NCBI GenBank assembly: GCA_035276475.1
Contig: DATELQ010000036.1
Location: forward strand, 1 to 64,000
Direction: 5' to 3'
Length of the DNA: 64,000 bases
Source of the DNA: DATDFB01 sp035276475
Lineage (GTDB): Bacteria > Acidobacteriota > Thermoanaerobaculia > Gp7-AA8
The position numbers were made by a program, and so were the translations under genes. The notes under the pieces were generated by a model. It searched no databases and had not been told where the DNA came from. It saw only the letters and a list, made by a program, of their open reading frames with translations. Position 1 is the first letter of the stretch, and each line of letters begins with the position of its first letter. Positions 9,201 to 15,701 of the stretch are shown one piece after another.

Positions 9201-9318
9201 GGCGCGACGGCCGCCGCAGGAGCAGGCTCGTGCCGAAGACGAGCATCAGGAGGCTCGTCAGCGCGGTCGGAACCGCGTACACCGAGAACGAATAGCGCGC
9301 GGCGTCGATCAAGGACAT
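6205..9318 (-). CDS. 7TM-PAS-GGDEF-EAL cyclic-di-GMP signalling protein
   Basis: About 1037 residues. The N-terminus (about 1-230) has seven membrane segments resembling the 7TM region of some histidine kinases. Three PAS-type sensory segments follow. The diguanylate cyclase domain carries the intact catalytic signature GGDEF (RLGGDEFTIIL, near residue 678). The EAL phosphodiesterase domain has VEALVRW near residue 804, EITES and DDFGTGYSSL, so both enzymatic sites look competent. It would make or degrade c-di-GMP at the inner membrane in response to an unknown cue. ATG 9318 (MSLIDAARYSF) was chosen over an upstream start at 9372, which would add 18 unlikely residues overlapping the divergent gene. 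Confidence 0.93.
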   Translation of the reverse strand: MSLIDAARYSFSVYAVPTALTSLLMLVFGTSLLLRRPSRLTAAFFGMTTSASLWLCAYSFMYCADDARAALIWARLGYAGVPLIAPAIYQFTVEMLRIGRQRRTHTLIGWILGLVFVTMAVPTQLLVTRVQHYWWGFYPRYGGELTIPFLVFFFGYLVAALVEFIIAYPAARGVERQRIRMMIAAFAIAYLGCVDYLPKFGVPVYPGGYIPILAFVCLAAFAFRRYDIIAISPSLAAREIIGTMADALFVCDRQGQIQLVNAAAERLLGYDEHELIGRRLEDLIAKDDETFSSSLRRRTVRTEEHAFQAKDGKSVELTISIAPIVDDGEPAGAIMIGRDMRERKEAERQIRRALTLLESTLECTADGILVIGAGGRVLTYNQRFIDMWRIPSNLLAMSNDRIITAHIVEQLINPHDYVRTVDALYQQPQAESFDLLEFKDGRRFERYSIGRAVEGGATMRVWSFRDVTARFAAESALRESELRYRLLFEQNAAGVCVTRPDGFVVDCNSTFAAMLGHNHADLLGQMMSEFYVRPLELGELVSMLRDVTTLNSVEVEMRRHDGTNVWVLMNLTLSGDRIHSTVVDISDRKRAEEQIEFHAYHDVLTNLPNRKLFMDRLSQALTRCRRYGKSLAVMFVDLDHFKSINDTLGHTAGDELLLEMSRRLRQCIRDDDTVARLGGDEFTIILSELRHPEDAANVAEKILESIERPLTIADTPIEVSASIGIALYPVDGTDAEALLRNADSAMYRAKEAGRNTYQLCTDEMKRRAVERLSLETRLRRAVHEGELLLHYQPQVSLISGKVIAVEALVRWNDPERGVVHPSSFIPLAEESRLIVPLGEWVLRTACAQMRTWRDNGVDVGSVAVNLSPRQFQQHDLVNVVQRVLEETGLEGSALEIEITESTAMQNAEVSLEVLHALRSLGIGISLDDFGTGYSSLNYLKRFPITCVKIDRLFIRDVETSDGDSAIVSAVIGISRNLHLRVVAEGVETTEQAVFLRRRKCDAAQGYLFSRPVAAERIPTIVAAHPEHRRQSGPWVHV

Positions 9319-9371
9319 CGTCTTCCGGCTGAGAGCTGAGAGAGGACTTATTGTGACACACTGTCCCGCCA

Positions 9372-10508
9372 ATGCCGCAAGTGGTCATCGTGGGGGCGGG
9401 GGTGATCGGGGCGAGCATCGCCTGGCACCTGAGCGAGCTCGGCTGCCGCGACGTGCTCGTCGTCGACCGCGCTCCGGCTTTGGGCGGCGGCAGCACGCCG
9501 CTGGCGACAGGCGGCTTTCGCACCCAGTTCGCGACCGAGGTGAACGTGCGGCTGTCGATGCTGTCGCGTGAGAAGCTGCGGCGGTTCCCGGACGAGATCG
9601 GCGTCGACAGCGGCTACCGGCCGTACGGCTATCTCTTCCTCGCGTCGAGCGAGGCGACGATGAGCGTGCTCCGGGACGCCCAGCGCGTGCAGCACGCCTG
9701 CGGCGTGACCGAGGCGCGGATGGTGACGGCGGCGGAAGCGCGGGAGATCAGCCCGGCCATCGGCGACGACGCGGTCGTCGGCGGCGCGCACTGCCCGACC
9801 GACGGCTTCATCCGGGCGATGCAAATCCTGCGCGGCTACCACGACGCCGCCGTGCGGCGCGGCGTGCGGTTCGACTTCGGCGCGGAGGTGCTCGGCATTC
9901 GCGCAGACGGCGACCGCGTCGTGGCGCTGCGCACGACGCGCGGTGACATCGAAGCCGAGCACTTCGTGAATGCCGGCGGCGCGTGGGCCGCCACGTTCGG
10001 CTTCGACGTGCCGGTCACGCCGCTGCGCCGCCGCGCCGCGCCGACGATCGTGACCGACGTCCTCCCCGACACGACGCCGATGACGATCTGGACGGAGGAC
10101 GGCTACCACATCCGCGTCCGCGACGGCCGCGTGCTCTTGCTCTGGCCCGATCCCGCCCCACCTGGCTTTGTCGACTTGAACGTCGACGAGGAGTGGATCG
10201 CGAAGGTACGCGCCTTCACCGACGCGCGCGTGCCGATGCTGCGCAGCGTGCCGATCGACCGCGCGCAGTGCTGGGCGGGGCTGTACGAGATGTCGCCCGA
10301 CAAGCACTCCATCCTCGGCCGCGCGCCCGGCTTCGCCAACGCCTGGCTGGCGAACGGCTCATCCGGCCACGGCGTCATGCACGCGCCGGCGATCGGACAG
10401 ATCGTGGCGGAGATGATCACGGGTGCGCAGACGTCGATCGACGTCCACGCCCTGCGGCCGGAGCGCTTCGCCGAGGGGGCGGCGACGGCGGGGGCGAGCT
10501 TGCTCTAG
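9372..10508 (+). CDS. FAD-dependent DAO-family oxidoreductase
   Basis: 378-residue flavoenzyme of the glycine oxidase / sarcosine oxidase-beta / D-amino-acid oxidase group. MPQVVIVGAGVIGASIAWHL is the GxGxxG dinucleotide-binding motif at the extreme N-terminus, with E/D-type ribose contact VVDRAP. The C-terminal GLYEMSPDKHSILGRAPG and NGSSGHGVMHAPAIG match the second FAD-contacting region. It should oxidise a secondary or primary amine to imine, releasing peroxide; the substrate cannot be predicted. The gene diverges from the c-di-GMP gene with only 53 bp between starts and no clear Shine-Dalgarno, so it may be translated from a very short leader. Confidence 0.88.
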   Translation: MPQVVIVGAGVIGASIAWHLSELGCRDVLVVDRAPALGGGSTPLATGGFRTQFATEVNVRLSMLSREKLRRFPDEIGVDSGYRPYGYLFLASSEATMSVLRDAQRVQHACGVTEARMVTAAEAREISPAIGDDAVVGGAHCPTDGFIRAMQILRGYHDAAVRRGVRFDFGAEVLGIRADGDRVVALRTTRGDIEAEHFVNAGGAWAATFGFDVPVTPLRRRAAPTIVTDVLPDTTPMTIWTEDGYHIRVRDGRVLLLWPDPAPPGFVDLNVDEEWIAKVRAFTDARVPMLRSVPIDRAQCWAGLYEMSPDKHSILGRAPGFANAWLANGSSGHGVMHAPAIGQIVAEMITGAQTSIDVHALRPERFAEGAATAGASLL

Positions 10509-10544
10509 TTTCCTTTCCGCCCCACATTGCGTCCAAAGACCGCA

Positions 10545-11351
10545 ATGAGACAGCGACTCGATCCTCGGTACTGGCAGATCGGCGCCCTGACAATCCTCTT
10601 GCTCTACGGCGTCTTTGCCCTCCGCTTCGAAGTCACCCTGTTGCGCGCCGCGCTCATCGTCCTCACGGCAATCGCCACGCAGCGCATCTTCACCAAAGAC
10701 ATCCGCAGCGCCGTCATCTCCGGCCTCTCCCTGGCGCTGCTGCTGCGCAGCAATCACCTCTGGGTCCTGCTCCTCGCCGCCGTCATCGCCATCGCCAGCA
10801 AGTTCGTCCTCCGCATCAAAGGAAAGCACCTCTTCAACCCGACGAACTTCTCGATCGTCGCGCTCATCGCCACGACGAACGACGCCTGGGTCTCGCCCGG
10901 CCAGTGGGGCAACGTGGCCTTCTTCGGCTTCCTCATCATCTGCCTCGGCGGGCTCGTCGTGCACCGCGCGGCGCGGAGCGACGTCACCTACGCCTTCATC
11001 GTCTTCTGGAGCGCCGTCGTCATCGGCCGCTCGCTCTGGCTCGGCGAGCCGATGACCATCCCGCTGCACCGCCTTGAGAACGGCGCGCTGCTCCTCTTCA
11101 CGTTCTTCATGATCTCCGACCCGCGCACCACGCCAGACTCCCGCGCCGGCCGCGTCCTCTTCGCCGCGCTCGTCGCTCTTGGCGCGGGCTACATCCAGTT
11201 CCGCCTCTTCCGCACCAACGGCATCCTCTGGTCGCTCGCCATCGTCTCGTGCCTCACACCCGTCATCGACCTCGTGTTCCGGGCGGAACGATTCACATGG
11301 AAAGGAAGCACCCAATGCGAACCGCAACGTTCACTCTCCTTCTCGTCCTGA
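10545..11351 (+). CDS. RnfD/NqrB-like integral membrane protein
   Basis: 268 residues, about eight hydrophobic segments. The segment KGKHLFNPTNFSIVAL resembles the conserved loop of the NQR2/RnfD/RnfE family, which carries flavin and quinone in Na+-pumping NADH:quinone and Rnf complexes. No other Rnf/Nqr subunit is nearby, and I do not see the threonine motif used for covalent FMN, so a full ion pump is unlikely. The end overlaps the start of the DUF2330 gene by 37 nt, implying translational coupling and a shared function. ATG 10545 was preferred over TTG 10527. Confidence 0.6.
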   Translation: MRQRLDPRYWQIGALTILLLYGVFALRFEVTLLRAALIVLTAIATQRIFTKDIRSAVISGLSLALLLRSNHLWVLLLAAVIAIASKFVLRIKGKHLFNPTNFSIVALIATTNDAWVSPGQWGNVAFFGFLIICLGGLVVHRAARSDVTYAFIVFWSAVVIGRSLWLGEPMTIPLHRLENGALLLFTFFMISDPRTTPDSRAGRVLFAALVALGAGYIQFRLFRTNGILWSLAIVSCLTPVIDLVFRAERFTWKGSTQCEPQRSLSFSS

Positions 11352-12610
11352 CCGCGCCGCGCGCGTTCGCCTTCTGCGGCTTCTACGTCGCCAAGGGCGA
11401 CGCGAAGCTCTTCAACCGCGCCTCGCAGGTCGTGCTCGTGCACGACGAAGACAAGGCCGTCATGACCATGGCCAACGACTTTCAGGGCGACCCGAAAGAA
11501 TTCGCCGTCGTCATCCCGGTGCCGACGAAGATCGAGCGCGGTCAGATCCACGTCGCCGAGAAGGCCCTCATCGACCGCATCGACGCCTACTCCGCGCCGC
11601 GCCTCGTCGAGTACTACGACGAAGATCCGTGCCGTCCGCAGACGGTATACAAGATGATGGACCAGGCCGCAGGCGTACCGAAGCCAGTCGCTGCGCCGCC
11701 GGCGCGCGCGAAGTCCTTAGGCGTCACGATCGAGGCGCAGTACACCGTCGGCGAGTACGACATCCTCATCCTCTCCGCGAAGCAATCCGACGGCCTGGAG
11801 ACGTGGCTGCGCGAGAACGGCTACTCGATCCCGAACGGCGCCGCCGCGGTGCTGGAGAGCTACATCAACCAGCACATGCACTTCTTCGTGGCCAAGGTGA
11901 ACCTGAAGGAGAAGGCCAAGCTCGGCTACGAGTACCTCCGCCCCATCCAGGTGGCCTACGACTCGCCGAAGTTCATGCTCCCCATCCGCCTCGGCACGGT
12001 GAACGCGAACGGCCCGCAGGAGCTCTTCGTCTACACGATCACGAAGAAGGGACGCGTGGAGACGACGAACTACCGCACGGTGAAGCTGCCGAGCGACCAC
12101 GACGTGCCGCTCTTCGTCAAGAACGAGTTCGGGCCGTTCTACAAAGCGCTCTTCGCCGAGCAGGTGCGCCGCGAGGAGATGCGCACGGTCTTTCTCGAGT
12201 ACGCGTGGCAGAGCCAGTGGTGCGACCCGTGCGCATCCGACCCGCTGTCGAACAAGGAGCTGCGCCAGCTCGGCGTCTGGTGGGCAGGGAACGATCAGTA
12301 CAACAACACGCCCGCGTTCGTGACGCGCCTCCACGTCCGCTACGATCGCGCGCACTTCCCCGAGGATCTCGTCTTCCAGGAGACCGGCGACCAGCAGAAC
12401 TTCCAGGCCCGCTACGTCCTCCATCATCCGTGGACCGGCACCGAGAGCTGCCCCGCGGCCAATCAATACCGCCAGGAGCTGCGCCAGCGTCAGGAGCGCG
12501 AGGCCAAGAACGTCGCGAGCCTGACCGGGTGGCAGATCGGCGCCGTACGGAAGAAGATGAACATCGCCGCCGTCAGACCGGCGAAACACTGGTGGGACAG
12601 CCTGTGGTGA
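11315..12610 (+). CDS. DUF2330 secreted protein
   Basis: 431 residues. A signal peptide (MRTATFTLLLVLTAPRAFA) is followed at once by the FCGFYV segment that opens the DUF2330 family. The family's cysteine-containing block QWCDPCASDPLSNKEL appears near residue 305. AAAGGAAG lies just upstream of ATG 11315, which decides the start; the site is inside the preceding RnfD-like gene. DUF2330 has no established biochemical role. Cysteines in pairs and export suggest an extracytoplasmic, perhaps redox-linked, protein acting with its membrane partner; that is inference from overlap only. Confidence 0.8.
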   Translation: MRTATFTLLLVLTAPRAFAFCGFYVAKGDAKLFNRASQVVLVHDEDKAVMTMANDFQGDPKEFAVVIPVPTKIERGQIHVAEKALIDRIDAYSAPRLVEYYDEDPCRPQTVYKMMDQAAGVPKPVAAPPARAKSLGVTIEAQYTVGEYDILILSAKQSDGLETWLRENGYSIPNGAAAVLESYINQHMHFFVAKVNLKEKAKLGYEYLRPIQVAYDSPKFMLPIRLGTVNANGPQELFVYTITKKGRVETTNYRTVKLPSDHDVPLFVKNEFGPFYKALFAEQVRREEMRTVFLEYAWQSQWCDPCASDPLSNKELRQLGVWWAGNDQYNNTPAFVTRLHVRYDRAHFPEDLVFQETGDQQNFQARYVLHHPWTGTESCPAANQYRQELRQRQEREAKNVASLTGWQIGAVRKKMNIAAVRPAKHWWDSLW

Positions 12611-12643
12611 AGTTCACAGTTCGCTGACCCGCGCCCTGCAACC

Positions 12644-12695
12644 GCCCATGGCTTACTTCGTTCTCCACGCGAAATAAGGAGGGCAAGCCATGGGC
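12644..12695 (+). promoter_or_regulatory. Start-codon-sequestering hairpin before the DUF2911 gene
   Basis: An 11-bp perfect inverted repeat (GCCCATGGCTT at 12644-12654; AAGCCATGGGC at 12685-12695) encloses a 30-nt loop. The right arm contains the ATG start (12690-12692) and the loop contains the Shine-Dalgarno AAGGAGGG (12676-12683). If formed in mRNA the stem would bury the start codon. A translational control element is possible; a chance palindrome around CCATGG is the alternative. Confidence 0.4.
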
Positions 12696-13820
12696 AAACG
12701 GTTCCTCACCGCAACGGCGGTGGCGTTGTGCGCTCTGGGCGCGTTCGCGCAGGGCATCACGCTGCCGCCGTCGGGCGGCAATCAACGCCAAACCATCATT
12801 CAGCAAATCGGTCCGGTCAAAGTCTCGGTCGAGTACAGCAGTCCGCACGTCCATAGCCCGCAGGGCGACGACCGCAAGGGCAAGATCTGGGGCGCGCTCG
12901 TTCCCTACGGCCTGACGAACCTCGGCTTCGGCACGTGCAAGGAGTGCCCGTGGCGCGGCGGCGCGAACGAGAACACGGTCTTCACGACGTCGCAGGACAT
13001 CACGGTGCAGGGGCAGAAGCTCCCGGCCGGCTCGTACGCGCTCTTCTTCATCGTCGATCCGAACGAGTGGACGGCGATCTTCTCCAAGAACCACACGTCG
13101 TGGGGCAGCTTCTTCTATGACCCGACCGAGGATGCGCTGCGGGTCAAGGTGAAGCCGGAGAAGAGCGAATACCGCGAGGTGCTGACGTACGACTTCACCG
13201 AGCGGAAGGACGACAAGGCCACGCTGGCGATGAAGTGGGAAGAGCTGGCGGCACCGCTCGAGATCACCGTCCCGAACACGGCGGACCTCTACATCGCGCA
13301 GCTCGGCAACGAGCTCCGCTCCTCGCCGGGCTTCGACTACCTCAACTTCCTGAACGCCGCGCAATACGCGATCCAGCAGAAGCGCGGACCGGAGGCGCTG
13401 GCGTGGGCGAAAGCGGCGGCGGATCCGTCGCAGGGCATCGGGCGGGAGACCTTCCAGACGCTGATGACCCTCGCCACCGCGCAGGAGTTGAACGGCAAGA
13501 CCGCCGACGCCGCGGCCACGCGCGAGAAGGCCATGAACCATCCGACGGCCACCGCGGTCGACCTGCACATGTTCGGACGCCAGCTCTTCAACCAGAAGAA
13601 GAAGGACGAGGCCATCAAGGTGTGGGAGGCAAACGCGAAACGCTTCGGCCCGGTGTGGCCGACGAACGTCAGCCTGGCGCGCGCGAGCTCCGCGAAGGGC
13701 AATTACCCCGAGGCCCTAAAGTACGCGAAGGCCGCGCTGGCGCAGGCGCCGGACGACGGGAACAAGAAGAACCTCGAGGGGGCGATCAAGAAGTTGGAGG
13801 CGGGGCAGGACATCAATTAG
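12690..13820 (+). CDS. DUF2911 domain secreted protein with TPR-like C-terminus
   Basis: 376 residues. Signal peptide MGKRFLTATAVALCALGAFAQ, then a DUF2911 domain (about residues 35-190). Family-typical segments are VKVSVEYSSPHVHSP, GKIWGALVPYG, and FTTSQDITVQGQKLPAGSYALFFI. The remainder is alpha-helical with tetratricopeptide-like character (NFLNAAQYAIQQKRGPEALAWAKAAA; AKGNYPEALKYAKAALAQAP). DUF2911 proteins are widespread in Acidobacteriota and Bacteroidota and have no defined activity. A strong AAGGAGGG precedes the ATG, inside a hairpin loop. The TAG stop is followed by CGGTTG, as for four other genes in the window. Confidence 0.85.
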   Translation: MGKRFLTATAVALCALGAFAQGITLPPSGGNQRQTIIQQIGPVKVSVEYSSPHVHSPQGDDRKGKIWGALVPYGLTNLGFGTCKECPWRGGANENTVFTTSQDITVQGQKLPAGSYALFFIVDPNEWTAIFSKNHTSWGSFFYDPTEDALRVKVKPEKSEYREVLTYDFTERKDDKATLAMKWEELAAPLEITVPNTADLYIAQLGNELRSSPGFDYLNFLNAAQYAIQQKRGPEALAWAKAAADPSQGIGRETFQTLMTLATAQELNGKTADAAATREKAMNHPTATAVDLHMFGRQLFNQKKKDEAIKVWEANAKRFGPVWPTNVSLARASSAKGNYPEALKYAKAALAQAPDDGNKKNLEGAIKKLEAGQDIN

Positions 13821-13839
13821 CGGTTGCCGGGCAGGCGTT

Positions 13840-14334
13840 ATGCACCTGCCCGCCGGCATGTTGACGGTTCTCGCACTCATCTTGGGGCTCGGCTTCGGCC
13901 GGGCCCCAAACGCCTGCCAGGTCCTCTCGGCGCGCGACGTCGCCAAGGTGCAGGGTGCCCGGCCGAAATCGACGAAGCTGAAGGAAACCAAGAACCGCGA
14001 GCTGCAGGTCTCGCAGTGTCTCTTCACGCTGCCGCGCCTCTCCGACTCCGTCTCCATCGACGTCATGCGCGGCGACACGCGCACGTTCTGGCGCAAGCAC
14101 TTTCCCAACGAGCATCTCACCTCGAACAAGCCGCGGCCGGAGCGTGAAGCGCACGCGATCCACGTCGACGGCGTCGGCGACGACGCAGTCTGGAGTGGCA
14201 ACCGCCTGGCCGGCGCGCTGTACGTGCTGAAGGGTGACACGATCGTCCGCGTCAGCCTCGGCGGCGACCGGCCGCAGGAGCAGAAGATTGAGAAAGCGAA
14301 GCAGCTCGCCGCGAGGGCGCTCCGCAGACTCTAG
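13840..14334 (+). CDS. Small secreted protein of unknown function
   Basis: 164 residues from ATG 13840, or 158 from ATG 13858. The N-terminus is hydrophobic (MLTVLALILGLGFG), then comes ACQVLSARDVAKVQGA and a second cysteine (SQCLFTL). This resembles the ligand-like DUF3558 style of fold, but I cannot assign a family firmly. The upstream start lies in the loop of a GGGCAGG/CCTGCCC hairpin (about 13829-13851), which may be a terminator or attenuator for the DUF2911 gene; that favours ATG 13858. It lies between DUF2911 and a phospholipase-D-type gene in the same direction. Confidence 0.6.
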   Translation: MHLPAGMLTVLALILGLGFGRAPNACQVLSARDVAKVQGARPKSTKLKETKNRELQVSQCLFTLPRLSDSVSIDVMRGDTRTFWRKHFPNEHLTSNKPRPEREAHAIHVDGVGDDAVWSGNRLAGALYVLKGDTIVRVSLGGDRPQEQKIEKAKQLAARALRRL

Positions 14335-14359
14335 TCGGCGCCCTCTTTTCGACTGGCAC

Positions 14360-15595
14360 GTGCCGCTGATCGGCAGCCTGCTCCTCCTCCTCTGGACGAC
14401 GAACCGGCGCCGCATCAAGCCGAGCTTCGAGCTCTCCGGCGACGGCAGCATCGACGTCATGGTGCCGTCGCTCATCGGCCTCACCGAGGGGGCGATCGAT
14501 GCAGGGAACCGCGTCGAAATCCTCCAGAACGGCCTCTACTTCGAGCGCCTCCTCGACGATATCGGCAAAGCCCGCGTCTCTATCCACATCGAGTCGTACA
14601 TCTGGTGGAAGGGCGACGTCTGCGTGCGCGTCGCCGAGGCGCTGGCCGCGCGCGCCCGCGACGGCGTCGAGGTGCGGCTCCTCCTCGACTACTCCGGCTC
14701 CTCGCGCATGGACAAGGGGTTGATGCGCACGATGAAGGAGGCCGGCTGCAAGGTGCATCAGTTCCATCCGCTGCGCGTCAGCAACATCGGCGTGATGAAC
14801 AACCGCACGCACCGCAAGATCGCCGTGTTCGACGGGCGCGTCGCGTACGTCGGCGGGCACGGCATCGCCGAGGAGTGGACCGGGAACGCCGAGGACCGCG
14901 AGCACTGGCGCGACACCTTCGTGCGCATGGAAGGACCCGTCGCGAACACAGTGCAGGGCTGCTTCTGCGAGAACTGGATCGAAGAGACGGGCGAGGTGCC
15001 GGCGGGCGAGCGCTACTACCCGAAGCTCGAGAAGTGCGGCGACACCGACGCCCACGTCGCCTACACCTCGCCGCACGGCAGCATCTCCTCGGTGCAGCTG
15101 CTCTACTACCTGGCCATCTCCTCCGCCCACCACGAGCTGCTCATCCAGAACCCCTACTTCCTCCCGCACGAGGACGCCATCGAGGCGCTGGTCGCGGCGG
15201 TGAAGCGCGGCGTCGACGTGAAGGTCATGCTCCCCGCCGCCTCGGTCATCGATTCGCCGCTCGTGCAGCACGCCAGCCATCACCACTTCGGCGATCTCCT
15301 CGAGCGCGGCGTGCGCATCTTCGAGTACCGGAAGACGCTGCTGCACCAGAAGATCATCATCGTCGACGGCACATGGTCGTGCGTCGGCTCGACGAACTTC
15401 GACGACCGCTCCTTCCAGCGCAACGACGAGATCACCGTCGGCTTCACCGACCCCGCGCTTGCGAAGCATCTGCGCGACGCCTTCTTCGACGACATGAAGC
15501 ACGCCCGCGAGGTGCACTTCGAGGAGTGGAAGTCGCGGCCGCTGCACCACAAGCTCCTCGACGGCGCGTGCTTCGCGTTTCGCATGGAGCTGTGA
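14360..15595 (+). CDS. Phospholipase D-family cardiolipin synthase-like protein
   Basis: 411 residues from GTG 14360; the frame is open upstream, but that part overlaps the previous gene. It has a short N-terminal membrane anchor (IGSLLLLLW) and two HKD catalytic motifs: HRKIAVFDGRVAYVGG and HQKIIIVDGTWSCVGSTNFD. Both His, Lys and Asp are present in each, and SYIWWKGD and NPYFLPHEDA match cardiolipin synthase blocks. The likely reaction is phosphatidyl transfer at the inner membrane, giving cardiolipin or a related phospholipid. A single anchor rather than the usual two N-terminal helices places it near ClsB-type enzymes. Confidence 0.85.
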   Translation: MPLIGSLLLLLWTTNRRRIKPSFELSGDGSIDVMVPSLIGLTEGAIDAGNRVEILQNGLYFERLLDDIGKARVSIHIESYIWWKGDVCVRVAEALAARARDGVEVRLLLDYSGSSRMDKGLMRTMKEAGCKVHQFHPLRVSNIGVMNNRTHRKIAVFDGRVAYVGGHGIAEEWTGNAEDREHWRDTFVRMEGPVANTVQGCFCENWIEETGEVPAGERYYPKLEKCGDTDAHVAYTSPHGSISSVQLLYYLAISSAHHELLIQNPYFLPHEDAIEALVAAVKRGVDVKVMLPAASVIDSPLVQHASHHHFGDLLERGVRIFEYRKTLLHQKIIIVDGTWSCVGSTNFDDRSFQRNDEITVGFTDPALAKHLRDAFFDDMKHAREVHFEEWKSRPLHHKLLDGACFAFRMEL

Positions 15596-15701
15596 CGTTT
15601 CAACGACAGAGGCGCACGGATCGGAAAACGGCAAAAACGCACTTCCACACTCGCGTGTATAAAGGTTCGGGATCCCAAAAATCGCCACGCGGGAGGTTGC
15701 G

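Noticed and set aside
9355..9365. GACA-CAC-TGTC dyad between the c-di-GMP gene and the FAD oxidoreductase
   Set aside because: Only four bases per arm, with no second copy or known operator consensus; likely chance.
15596..15701. Small RNA or promoter element before the Ser/Thr kinase
   Set aside because: The gap has a TATAAA-like stretch and a good ribosome site but no paired -35 box or stable structure that I can defend.
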